Source: Elusimicrobiota bacterium
Lineage (GTDB): Bacteria > Elusimicrobiota > Elusimicrobia > Elusimicrobiales > UBA9959
Assembly: GCA_003450815.1 (NCBI GenBank)
Contig: DMES01000013.1
Coordinates: 1 to 47,304 of the forward strand
DNA: 47,304 nt
Direction of reading: 5' to 3'
The position numbers and the translations under genes were made by a program. How positions within the stretch are numbered: the stretch's first letter is position 1; each line of letters begins with the position of its first letter. Below are positions 1-8,084 of the stretch, in pieces. The notes under the pieces are model-generated. The model did not search any database and was not told where the DNA came from. It worked only from the letters and a program-made list of their open reading frames with translations.

Positions 1-2613
1 CATTTTAAACTGGACAGTACAGTAATTTTTGTGAACGGCATCCCGTTGGCCGTTATTGAATGCAAAAGTCCTGTGGCGCGGGAAACCGGCATGGGCGACG
101 CTATGGCACAGCTTATACGCTACCAGAAAGAAATCCCAGCCTTATTCCGCACAAACCAGGTATTGCTTGGGACCAATCTTTTTGGAGCGAAATATGGCGT
201 TATCGGCACAGATCATGACGGGTTTCATGAGTGGAAAGCCAAACCGGAAGAAAAACTACCGGACCTGAGTAAACATTCCACAATAATAGAGATGCGTAAG
301 CTGGACCTGCTTGAGGATACAGACCTGCCGCATTCCCCGGCTCAGCAGGACGTTACAATAGCCGCGCTTTTCAATAAACGCAATTTCCTGGATATTATAA
401 GGAACTTCACGGTTTTTGAAAGTGGCGAGGGTAAGGTTAAAAAGAAAATCTGCCGCTATCAGCAGTTTTTTGCGGTGCAGAAATTAGCCGCCAGAGTCCT
501 GACCGAAAAAGAGAAAAAAGGCATTATCTGGCATTGGCAGGGTTCGGGTAAATCTTTAACAATGCTCTTTGCCGCTCTTAAACTCAGGCGGGAAGAAGCA
601 AAACTGAAAAACCCGTATTTCCTTGTTGTGACCGACCGCAGGGACCTTGATAAGCAGATCTCCGGCACCTTCCATGACTGCGGCTTCCCTAATCCGGTTC
701 GGGCTGAAAGCGGGCAGGACCTTTATAAAATGCTTTCAGAGGGCGTAGGCCGCACAATAATGACCACAGTGCAGAAATTCCGCACGCCGCTGGATAATCC
801 GCTTTCCACAGCGGACAATATTATTGTGCTTACCGACGAGGCCCACCGCACACAGTACGGCAATTTCGCTTTCAATCTGCGCAAAGCCCTGCCGAACGCC
901 GCCTTCTTCGCTTTCACCGGCACTCCCCTGGATAAAACGGGCCGCAATACTTACAAACTGTTCAGCCCCAGTGGCGAGAACTATATGCACCGCTACGGCA
1001 TTATGGAAGCCGAGGCTGATGGCGCCACCAAGCCTATAAAATACATGAGCCGTCTGCCCTCGCTGCATTTGGTGGGCGGTTCCATTGACGCTCTGCTGTT
1101 CGGTATGTTCCCGGACAAAGATAAAAAAGAGCTGGCCAAAATCAGGAAGCAATACGCCAGCATGGAAGTGCTGTCAGGAGCTCCGCAAAGAATAGAGCGC
1201 GTGGCAATGGACATAGTTGAGCATTATCACCAGGCCATACGCCCCAACGGCCTTAAAGCCATGATAGTCGCTAAAAGTAGGGCGGCTGCGGACCTTTACA
1301 AAAAGGCTATGGACAAGCTTGTGCCTCCAGAATTCTCGGCCGTGGTAATGACCACCAACGACCGTGAAGACCCCGAGGACTGGAAACAGAAATATTTTCT
1401 TTCAAGCCGCGATGAAGAAATAATAAAAGAGCGGTTTAAAGACCCGAAGGACTCCCTGTCTTTCCTGATCGTGTGTGACAAGCTCCTGACCGGTTTTGAC
1501 GCGCCGGTCCTACAGGCAATGTACCTGGACCAGCGGTTGATAGAGCATAACCTGCTTCAGGCTGTGGCCCGTACTAATCGCGTGTATCCGTGTAAGAATT
1601 ACGGGTTGATAGTGGACTATGTGGGCATCGGCTCGGAATTAGCCACCGCCCTTAAAAAATTCAGCGCCGAAGACCTGGCCGGCCTATTCCATACGGACGA
1701 TGTGGAGCGCGAATTAAAACAGCTTGCGCTTCACCACAAGTTATCAATGAAGTTCTTTGCGGGCATCTCTTTTGACGAGGAACCCCGGACCATAATCCAG
1801 AAATGCCTTGAGGTATTAAGGCCACCCACAATAAGAGGCGACTTTGATAAGGCCTACCGTGACATGGTTAAAAGCATGGATTTCTTAATGCCGGACCTGC
1901 GAGTTGAACCTTTCTTTAGGGATTTCAAGTTCCTTGGGGCTATCCGTGAGGGGGCAAAGAACCTGTACCGTGATGAGCGCCTGAAATCCGAGGATTTGAG
2001 CGCCAAGGTGGAGGCGTTGATACACGCCCATATAGCGGCTGAAAAAATAGAGGAGCTTTTAAAGCCCATTACTATTACCGCCCCGGACTTTGCTCAGCAG
2101 CTTGAGGCTAAAGGCTCGGATAAGGCCAAGGCTGTACACCTTGAATATGCCCTGCGCGATACTCTGCACAGCGCTGCCGCTGAGAATCCCGCTTTTTATG
2201 GCACGCTTCAAAAGCAACTTGAAGATGTCATTGTAGCCAACAGTAAAGAACGCCATGACGACGCGGAGCTCCTCTTGTCTCTTATGCAGATAAAAGAAGC
2301 CGAGGATCATAAAGACGAGGCCGCAAAAAAACTTGGGCTGGCCGGCGGCAAAGAATTCGCCTTCTTCGGGCTTATTGACCGTTGTGAGGACCTGCCCGCC
2401 TTAAAGAAAGAGGATCGCGCTGCCCTTGCCAAAGAGGTTATTACACTGATTGAAGACCGCGCTGTGGCAGAGTGGGATGAGCGTGAAGATATTCAAAAAG
2501 AAATGCGCCGTGAAATAAAGCGCCTGCTAAGGCGTAAAGGTTGTGACGAGGATAAGTTGCCTGCCCTGACCAGGGAATTAATAGAGCTGGCGCAGCAATG
2601 GGTTAAACGGTAA
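1..2613 (+). CDS. hsdR: Type I restriction enzyme subunit R (HsdR), 5' end outside window
   Basis: ATP-dependent translocase and endonuclease subunit of a type I restriction-modification complex. The frame is open to base 1, and a GTG at 31 is internal, so the N-terminus lies outside the window. The nuclease core is seen at the left edge as an Asp at 13-15 followed by the E-C-K of the PD-(D/E)xK fold at 58-66. The helicase motor follows: Walker A GSGKS at 541-555, DEAH at 835-846 and TGTP at about 916-927. The arginine-finger-type QAVARTNR segment lies near 1560-1580. The last ~300 residues are helical and charged, as in the C-terminal HsdM/HsdS-contact region. HsdM and HsdS would be expected upstream and are not visible. 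A metallopeptidase gene starts 2 bp after the stop, so the two are probably cotranscribed. Confidence 0.95.
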   Translation, partial: HFKLDSTVIFVNGIPLAVIECKSPVARETGMGDAMAQLIRYQKEIPALFRTNQVLLGTNLFGAKYGVIGTDHDGFHEWKAKPEEKLPDLSKHSTIIEMRKLDLLEDTDLPHSPAQQDVTIAALFNKRNFLDIIRNFTVFESGEGKVKKKICRYQQFFAVQKLAARVLTEKEKKGIIWHWQGSGKSLTMLFAALKLRREEAKLKNPYFLVVTDRRDLDKQISGTFHDCGFPNPVRAESGQDLYKMLSEGVGRTIMTTVQKFRTPLDNPLSTADNIIVLTDEAHRTQYGNFAFNLRKALPNAAFFAFTGTPLDKTGRNTYKLFSPSGENYMHRYGIMEAEADGATKPIKYMSRLPSLHLVGGSIDALLFGMFPDKDKKELAKIRKQYASMEVLSGAPQRIERVAMDIVEHYHQAIRPNGLKAMIVAKSRAAADLYKKAMDKLVPPEFSAVVMTTNDREDPEDWKQKYFLSSRDEEIIKERFKDPKDSLSFLIVCDKLLTGFDAPVLQAMYLDQRLIEHNLLQAVARTNRVYPCKNYGLIVDYVGIGSELATALKKFSAEDLAGLFHTDDVERELKQLALHHKLSMKFFAGISFDEEPRTIIQKCLEVLRPPTIRGDFDKAYRDMVKSMDFLMPDLRVEPFFRDFKFLGAIREGAKNLYRDERLKSEDLSAKVEALIHAHIAAEKIEELLKPITITAPDFAQQLEAKGSDKAKAVHLEYALRDTLHSAAAENPAFYGTLQKQLEDVIVANSKERHDDAELLLSLMQIKEAEDHKDEAAKKLGLAGGKEFAFFGLIDRCEDLPALKKEDRAALAKEVITLIEDRAVAEWDEREDIQKEMRREIKRLLRRKGCDEDKLPALTRELIELAQQWVKR

Positions 2614-2615
2614 TT

Positions 2616-3353
2616 ATGACTACTACAGTCGCAGAGCCTCGTGTTAGTTATAGCCTGCTCTCTTCAAAAGGGAGTAAGAGCATCTGTCTGCGTGTGAACC
2701 GGGACGGGAGTGTAACGGTGCGAGCGCCACGGTTCGTGACAAAGAGCACGGTTGAACAGTTTGTTGGCAAGAGGTCTGCCTGGATCGTAGAGAAACAGAA
2801 GTATTTTGAACAGCTTTTAGTGCTCTATCCGCCCAAAGAATTTAAAAACGGCGAATCTTTTCAATTTCTAGGGCGCAACTTAAGGCTTAGGCTGCAGCAT
2901 GTGGTTGGCCTGAAAACTCCGAAGTGCAAAGTGGAGTCAGGGCGACTCAAACTTTTTCTGAACGGTCAGGCAGGCGCGGAATTTAAGGCCGCCGCTTCCG
3001 AGGCCATACGCAATTTGTACGCCAAATACACAAAACTGCGGACTGCCGCTTTTGTCCGCAAGCATACCAGCGCTTTGGCCGTTAAATCCGGCCGGATTAC
3101 AGTAGTAGACCAAAAAAAGCGCTGGGGAAGCTGTTCGCGCAAAGGCGATATCCGCATCAACTGGCGGCTGGCTATGATGCTGCCGGCGGTTATTGAATAT
3201 ATTATTGTCCACGAGCTTTGCCATTTAAAAGTTCACGACCATTCTCCTAAATTCTGGAACATTGTTAAATCCATCCTACCCGACTACAAAAACCGCCGCG
3301 CCTGGCTGCGCCAGCACGGCCCCGCTGTTTTTCTGATGGCTGATTGGGGGTAA
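2616..3353 (+). CDS. YgjP/SprT-like zinc metallopeptidase (DUF45 / M48-type)
   Basis: Predicted zinc-dependent metallopeptidase of the YgjP (DUF45) family, 245 aa. The zinc site is HELCH at residues 199-203, followed by HDHSPKFW, which supplies the third ligand region. The family-typical RWGSCS segment is at 169-174. No signal peptide or membrane segment is seen, so it is cytoplasmic. The ATG lies 2 bp after the hsdR stop. A gene of this family directly behind hsdR is a common arrangement in type I restriction islands, but its role there is unknown; maturation or turnover of the complex is only a guess. Family assignment is firm, biological role is not. Confidence 0.88.
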   Translation: MTTTVAEPRVSYSLLSSKGSKSICLRVNRDGSVTVRAPRFVTKSTVEQFVGKRSAWIVEKQKYFEQLLVLYPPKEFKNGESFQFLGRNLRLRLQHVVGLKTPKCKVESGRLKLFLNGQAGAEFKAAASEAIRNLYAKYTKLRTAAFVRKHTSALAVKSGRITVVDQKKRWGSCSRKGDIRINWRLAMMLPAVIEYIIVHELCHLKVHDHSPKFWNIVKSILPDYKNRRAWLRQHGPAVFLMADWG

Positions 3354-3363
3354 TATAGTAGAT

Positions 3364-3546
3364 ATGAGTAAAGGGATTGCTCGGTTAAATGCTTTGGAGA
3401 ACGATAAGTTTCAAGAAGCGCTTAATAAGTATCCCGCCTTCTTTAAATTACCGTACGATATTATTTATTCCCTGTCGAGTGAATTTGTGGACACACAGCC
3501 TTGCCAGTGTAACCCAAAAAATTCAATTGATTTTTTTTGGAGTTAA
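3364..3546 (+). CDS. Small hypothetical ORF, possibly a remnant
   Basis: A 60-residue reading frame begins 10 bp after the metallopeptidase stop and ends just before the dacB promoter. It shows no recognisable domain, signal peptide or membrane segment. The only ribosome-binding hint is the GGGGGT that overlaps the end of the preceding gene. The C-terminal half is Cys/Asn-rich and does not look like a folded domain. It may be a real small protein at the end of the restriction operon, the start of a decayed gene, or spurious. Confidence 0.25.
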   Translation: MSKGIARLNALENDKFQEALNKYPAFFKLPYDIIYSLSSEFVDTQPCQCNPKNSIDFFWS

Positions 3547-3564
3547 TTGCCGTATAGTGGAATT

Positions 3565-3572
3565 GCTATACT
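3565..3572 (+). promoter_or_regulatory. Extended -10 promoter for dacB, possibly leaderless
   Basis: A TG-C-TATACT extended -10 lies at 3564-3572, with a weak -35 (TAATTG or TTGCCG) upstream. Transcription would start about seven bases downstream, at 3579-3580, which coincides with the ATG at 3580. No Shine-Dalgarno sequence precedes that ATG. The same TGCTATACT string is the -10 of the small-RNA promoter at 17577-17582. Confidence 0.5.
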
Positions 3573-3579
3573 TTTATTT

Positions 3580-5031
3580 ATGAAGAGCGTGATTATTTTT
3601 GTGCTGGTTTTGCTGTGCGCTGGGCTGGCGGGCGCGGCGGATATTAATGCCAGAATAAAGGAAATGTCCGGCCGGCAGGGGATAAAAAACGCTGTCTGGG
3701 GTATAAGCGTTAAAGACGCCTCCACCGGCAAAACCGTGGCCGCCTATAACGCGCAAAAAAACCTGATCCCTGGCAGTATACTTAAAATATTTGTGACCGC
3801 CGCCGTTTTTGACCGGCTTGGCCCGGATTATAAGATTAAAACCGCCGTTTATCATGATGGCGTGATCGCGAATGGTTTTTTGAACGGCAACATTTACATT
3901 AAAGGCGCGGGGGATCCTTCTCTTGGTTCCCGGCTGATAAAAGGCGCCATGCCGCTTGAAGAAACCTTCAGGCTTTGGGCGGATGCCGTTAAGGCCAAAG
4001 GAATCAATGTTATAAACGGAGCTGTTGTGGGCGACGAATCCGCTTTTGAAAGCGCCCAGCCAGGCTCCTGGGCCTGGGAGGACATAGGCAATTATTACGC
4101 CGCACAGGCTTCGGCGCTTACCATAAACGACAATCTTTATAAGCTCTATTTTAAACCGGCTGATTCGGTAGGGGGAAAAGCCGAGGTTCTGCGCGCCGAA
4201 CCATACCAGGCTGACCTTAAATTTGAAAACTATATGCTGACCGGCCAGAAGAGTTCCGGAGATAACGGCTATGTTTTTTCCTTTCCGGAACAAAACACAG
4301 CGGTGCTGCGCGGTTCCATCCCGCAGGGTTCCGTTGAATTTGCCATTAAAGGCGCGTTGCCGGCCCCGGCCTTATTCGCGGCGCAGAGCTTTAACTCTTA
4401 TCTGGCGCATGCCGGAATAAATTCAAATAAAAAACCCTATAAGATAAACGAACCCCTAAAGGACGCCAGTCTGACTTTGATCACTGAGACACAGGGAGTT
4501 CCGCTTGAAAATATATTACGCGTCACCAATAAGCGCAGTTTCAACCTTTACGCCGAACTGCTGCTGCGGCAGCTGGCCGCCGCTAAGGGCCTTAAGGGCA
4601 CGGGTGATAACGGCATAAAAATCATGAGGGATTTCCTGGCCGCGCAGAAAGTGGATATCTCGGAAATGAAGCTTGAGGACGCTTCCGGGCTGTCGCGCCT
4701 GGATACGGCAAAGGCGGAGAATTTTACTGACCTGCTTTGCGCGGTTTCAAGAAATAAATATTTTGGGGCTTTCAGGGATACGCTGGTGTTTCCGGCGGAC
4801 CCCGAGGCCACCGGCCACATAAAGCGCATGGGCGATGATACTTATCTGGCCAAAGGTCTGCGCATCAAGTCTGGTTCTCTTTCGGGTGTGCGGGCGTATA
4901 CCGGTTATCTCCAGACAAAAAAAGGCCGTAACCTGGCTTTTACTTTTATAATCAACAATTATTCAGCCGATCCTGGTGTTATAGATAAACTCCATGAAGA
5001 TCTGCTTGTGGAGCTGGCGGATAAATATTAA
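3580..5031 (+). CDS. dacB: D-alanyl-D-alanine carboxypeptidase/endopeptidase, PBP4 type (peptidase S13)
   Basis: Periplasmic low-molecular-mass class C penicillin-binding protein that trims or cleaves D-Ala cross-links in peptidoglycan. From ATG 3580 it is 483 aa with a clear signal peptide (residues 1-17, ending AGLAGA). The three serine-peptidase motifs are present: SxxK as S66-I-L-K69, SxN as S320-F-N322 inside the family-typical NLYAE context, and KTG-type K430-S-G. The insertion between motifs 1 and 2 and the total length match the S13 family. A TTG at 3547 would extend the frame but would precede the signal peptide and overlap the promoter, so 3580 is preferred. It converges on the YfhO-like gene, and the two stop codons overlap inside a palindrome. 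Confidence 0.93.
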   Translation: MKSVIIFVLVLLCAGLAGAADINARIKEMSGRQGIKNAVWGISVKDASTGKTVAAYNAQKNLIPGSILKIFVTAAVFDRLGPDYKIKTAVYHDGVIANGFLNGNIYIKGAGDPSLGSRLIKGAMPLEETFRLWADAVKAKGINVINGAVVGDESAFESAQPGSWAWEDIGNYYAAQASALTINDNLYKLYFKPADSVGGKAEVLRAEPYQADLKFENYMLTGQKSSGDNGYVFSFPEQNTAVLRGSIPQGSVEFAIKGALPAPALFAAQSFNSYLAHAGINSNKKPYKINEPLKDASLTLITETQGVPLENILRVTNKRSFNLYAELLLRQLAAAKGLKGTGDNGIKIMRDFLAAQKVDISEMKLEDASGLSRLDTAKAENFTDLLCAVSRNKYFGAFRDTLVFPADPEATGHIKRMGDDTYLAKGLRIKSGSLSGVRAYTGYLQTKKGRNLAFTFIINNYSADPGVIDKLHEDLLVELADKY

Positions 5032-6890
5032 GAATTTTTGCAGCAAAAATTCTTACCATAAAAAAGCCTGATTATAACCGCCATTAAAGTCAGAATGGAT
5101 ATTAGTGAGCCCAGCTTAAACACAGCGGGCTTGTAACTGAATTTTATGGTATGCGCTCCCGGAAGTAAATCCGTTGAGATGAAGGTGTTTTCAAACAGCG
5201 CAATCCCGGCCTTTTTACCATCCACTTCCAGGTTCCAGCCTTTAGAATAAACTTCGGACCAGATTAGTTTTGTTTTTTCTTTTAAAACGGCTTTTGCAGA
5301 TAAAATGCCGGGCGCCGGCATTGATAGATCCGCTATTTCACATTTTTTATTTTCGCAGAACAGCCACTGTTTTCCCGAAGGCCTGAATTTTATTTTTACG
5401 GCTTGCGCCGGAGAATACAGCTCTATCTCGTGACTGCACGCGGCTATGTCAAGCAGCCTTTCCCGGGCCGGCTCTGAGGAAGCGCGGATGCGTTCCTGAT
5501 AAGCCGCGGCCGCGGCCAGCCGCAGCGGCTGATAACTTTTAACTTCGGGCAGTCCGAATGCCGTGCCGTATGAGGGCATAAGGATCTCTTTAATTGTGCC
5601 ATAATCGCTTTTGTCAGTGAGCATTTTTGATTCAAGGGCGGCTGTAAGTTTATCGGAATGAAATATCCTCTGACCGGGTCCCTTCCCGCTAAAAGCCGCG
5701 ACTATTCTTGGTGTCTCTTCGTAAAAAGAAGGATATGCCCAGGCTATTCTGTTAAGCGTCCCGTGCAGCGCCATTTCAGCTGTCAGCAGGACAAAAATAA
5801 TGAGTCTGGCCTTCCCGCATTTCAGCATTGTAAGGCCTGCGCCTCCCAGGAGCGCTGAAAATACCGAAGCCGGAAAAAGCCAGTGCGCCGGGAATCTGAA
5901 AACGGTGATTCCCGGAATAAAGCGGTATGCCGGATTGAATTTTCCCAGGCACAGCAGGAGCGACACGACAATTCCGGCCGCAAGCCACCGCTCTTTTTTG
6001 CCGCCTTTTATGGCTGCGTAAATTGCAAGAGGAACAGCTATGAAAAAAGGATAGAAATACATCACCGCCGGATCTCCGGAAATATCCGGCGCGAAGCGGG
6101 GCCAGAAAGGTATAAATATTTGCTTTAAAAGCTGAAAGGGCGGAACTGAATACTCAAATGCGGCTGTTTTTGCCAGTAAAAGGCCGCGCATTGATTCCGA
6201 AAGCATTTGAATAAAAGGGAGTATCTGAAAAGCTGCCAGCGCCAGAGAAATAACGACAGCCCATAAAAGGCATAAAATGTATCTCCTGCCTTTTGCCAGC
6301 GCAGTGGCGGACATTAAAATAATGCTTATCATAAAGTACGGTGGAAAGCCCGCGAGCCATTGCATTGCAAGTGTTATGGCGCAGGGTATGGTTTTCCGTT
6401 CAAGAAGCAGAAGAACGGACAAGGGAAGCCAGGCCGCGGAAGCGAGATAGGTAGGTTGTGTCGCTTTTGCCAGGAAAAAGCCTCCGAAGGCGAAAATGGC
6501 CGCCGCCGCGAAAGCTTCTATTTCCGCTCCGGCATACAGTTTTCTGAACAAAGCCCTGAAGGACCAGAAAGCTAGCGCCGAATGAAAAAATACCCAGAGC
6601 TTCATAAAAGTCCGGAAATCGCCGAATCTGAACAGTTGGAATAAAGGGTAGGTAAAAAAATTCTGCGGGTCGGCCAGAAACGGCTCCCCCATGTTTGAAT
6701 AATAATTCCAAAGCGGAAGCGTCAGGTTTTCTGCGGCATCTTTCGCCAGTTTCCAGTGCGGATAGTAGAAGGTCAGCATGTTCCCGTCAGCGGGTATTAA
6801 TCCCCCTAGGAAAAGGGGATACCAGCAGATAATGGCCAGAAAAAAGAATCCTGCGGTAATTAAGGCAAGTTTTTTCGCCGAGTTTCTCAT
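5028..6890 (-). CDS. YfhO-like multi-spanning membrane protein
   Basis: A polytopic inner-membrane protein of about 620 aa, related to the YfhO / glycosyltransferase-C-like membrane family. It has an N-terminal transmembrane segment, an extracytoplasmic loop rich in aromatic residues and many further hydrophobic helices to about residue 390. A beta-rich soluble C-terminal part follows (GWNLEVDGKKAG, then SYKPAVFKLG), and one last transmembrane helix sits near the C-terminus. This layout, including the GWNL..DG motif, is typical of YfhO proteins, which have been linked to glycosylation of envelope polymers. The open frame reaches 6989, but those codons come from the inverted-repeat element at 6940-7102, so the Met at 6890, just ahead of the first membrane helix, is the likelier start. 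Substrate unknown. Confidence 0.75.
   Translation of the reverse strand: MRNSAKKLALITAGFFFLAIICWYPLFLGGLIPADGNMLTFYYPHWKLAKDAAENLTLPLWNYYSNMGEPFLADPQNFFTYPLFQLFRFGDFRTFMKLWVFFHSALAFWSFRALFRKLYAGAEIEAFAAAAIFAFGGFFLAKATQPTYLASAAWLPLSVLLLLERKTIPCAITLAMQWLAGFPPYFMISIILMSATALAKGRRYILCLLWAVVISLALAAFQILPFIQMLSESMRGLLLAKTAAFEYSVPPFQLLKQIFIPFWPRFAPDISGDPAVMYFYPFFIAVPLAIYAAIKGGKKERWLAAGIVVSLLLCLGKFNPAYRFIPGITVFRFPAHWLFPASVFSALLGGAGLTMLKCGKARLIIFVLLTAEMALHGTLNRIAWAYPSFYEETPRIVAAFSGKGPGQRIFHSDKLTAALESKMLTDKSDYGTIKEILMPSYGTAFGLPEVKSYQPLRLAAAAAYQERIRASSEPARERLLDIAACSHEIELYSPAQAVKIKFRPSGKQWLFCENKKCEIADLSMPAPGILSAKAVLKEKTKLIWSEVYSKGWNLEVDGKKAGIALFENTFISTDLLPGAHTIKFSYKPAVFKLGSLISILTLMAVIIRLFYGKNFCCKNS
5029..5055. 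terminator. Perfect 13-1-13 palindrome spanning two convergent stop codons
   Basis: The arms AAGAATTTTTGC and GCAAAAATTCTT surround a single A at 5042, and the outer T/A pair extends the stem to 13 bp. The palindrome includes the dacB stop TAA and encodes the last residues (KNFCCKNS) of the convergent YfhO-like protein. Position suggests a bidirectional terminator; there is no strong separate U-tract on either side. The centre GCAGC matches other dyads in this window. Confidence 0.55.
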
Positions 6891-6939
6891 TGGTAAAGGA
6901 TACAATTTTTTCGTTTGATCTTTCAGGCGGACGTTAAAA

Positions 6940-7102
6940 TCCCAAAAGCTCACGTAAGGCGAGGGGCTCGTCGAGGCATTTTTCATCATTCTGGTGAAAC
7001 CCCTGCCGTCACCCCGGCTTTAGCCGGGGTCCAGTGTCGTCGATATTTCTGGATTCCGGCTTTCGCCGGAATGACGACTTGGGCTTATGTGAGCTTTTGG
7101 GA
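6940..7102. mobile_element. 163-bp TIR element (MITE-like), copy 1, with REP-like core
   Basis: Terminal inverted repeats start TCCCAAAAGCTCACGTAAG on the left and are mirrored at the right end with one substitution. The interior holds two stem-loops, CCCCGGCT-TTAG-CCGGGG near 7013-7028 and ATTCCGGC-TTTC-GCCGGAAT near 7052-7071. A second copy in opposite orientation lies at 20443-20628. It has no coding capacity. It lies immediately upstream of the YfhO-like gene and supplies the 5' end of that open frame. Confidence 0.8.
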
Positions 7103-7159
7103 TAAATAGGTGGAACTGAAAAAGTTTTTTTATTAAAGGAGCCAGGCTTTAAAAGAAGG

Positions 7160-7184
7160 TCCGAAAATTGCGGCAATTTTCGGA
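7160..7184 (-). terminator. 12-1-12 palindrome abutting the murQ stop codon
   Basis: The arms TCCGAAAATTGC and GCAATTTTCGGA are a perfect 12-bp dyad around one base, directly after the murQ stop (7185-7187). On the minus strand it is followed by the pyrimidine-rich tail CCTTCTTTT, consistent with an intrinsic terminator. The same arm sequence recurs at 39485-39509. Confidence 0.65.
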
Positions 7185-8084
7185 TTAGCCCAGTATGGCT
7201 TTTAGGAAGCCTTTGTGCTTTTTTATGAGGTTGCGGGCTTTTTTCAGGCAGATCCCGCGGCGGGCCATTACAATCGCGGTTTTGACATCGTTACCGGTGA
7301 CGGCAAGCAGCCGCCGCGCCTCTTCCTGCGTAACTTTCCCCAGGGTGGAGGTTATGCGCTCCGCGCGCAATACGAGTTTTTTTGAGGTGGTTTTTACATC
7401 CACCATCCAGTTGCGGTAAACCTTACCTGAAATTACCATGGCCGAAGTTGAAATCATGTTAAGCGCGAGTTTGGTGGCAGTGCCCGACTTCATGCGGGTG
7501 GAACCTGAAATGGGTTCCGGTCCAACATCCAGCGCCACTGTCAGGGAGGCTGCTTTTGAGCTTTCTTTCGGGTTGCAGGTAAGAAGCACCGTCACCGCTC
7601 CGCGCTTTTGTCCGGCAGTCAGGCCGCCCAGCACATACGGGGTTACGCCGCTGGCGGCTATGCCTATTACCACATCGCCTTTGCGGGCTAGCTTTGAAAT
7701 TTCGCGCTGTCCGTTTTTAAAGATATCCTCCGCCCCTTCCTTTGAAAGGAACACGGCCTTATCGCCGCCTGCCATAAGTGCCGTGAAGGTTTCGGCGTCT
7801 ACGCCGTAAGTGGGGGGGAGTTCCGCCGCCTCAAGCACTCCCAGGCGGCCGCTGGTTCCGGCGCCGATAAAGAATATTCGTTTCTTCGACAGATAGGCCT
7901 GCGAGACGGCCCGCGCCGCTTTTTCTATCTGCGGTATTGCTTTTTTCACCGCCTTCGGTATCATTGAGTCTTCGTGGTTCAGCTTTTCAAGTACGCGCCG
8001 CAGCGGCAGCCGGTCAAGCTCGGCCGTGCGCGGGTTTACCTGTTCGGTGGGAAGCTTTGAGTACTTCAGGGATTTATTCTCCAT
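7185..8084 (-). CDS. murQ: N-acetylmuramic acid 6-phosphate etherase
   Basis: Cytoplasmic enzyme of peptidoglycan recycling that cleaves the lactyl ether of MurNAc-6-phosphate to give GlcNAc-6-phosphate and D-lactate. The 299-aa length matches the family. The SIS sugar-phosphate domain has GAGTSGRLG at residues 74-82. E88 in the AELPPTYG motif and E116 in LSKEGAEDI match the two catalytic glutamates known in MurQ. The GSTRMKSGTATKLALNM segment is also canonical. The start overlaps the end of the upstream hydrolase-fold gene by 11 bp, so the two are translationally coupled. MurP and AnmK partners are not in the window, so the source of MurNAc-6-P is not shown. Confidence 0.95.
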   Translation of the reverse strand: MENKSLKYSKLPTEQVNPRTAELDRLPLRRVLEKLNHEDSMIPKAVKKAIPQIEKAARAVSQAYLSKKRIFFIGAGTSGRLGVLEAAELPPTYGVDAETFTALMAGGDKAVFLSKEGAEDIFKNGQREISKLARKGDVVIGIAASGVTPYVLGGLTAGQKRGAVTVLLTCNPKESSKAASLTVALDVGPEPISGSTRMKSGTATKLALNMISTSAMVISGKVYRNWMVDVKTTSKKLVLRAERITSTLGKVTQEEARRLLAVTGNDVKTAIVMARRGICLKKARNLIKKHKGFLKAILG

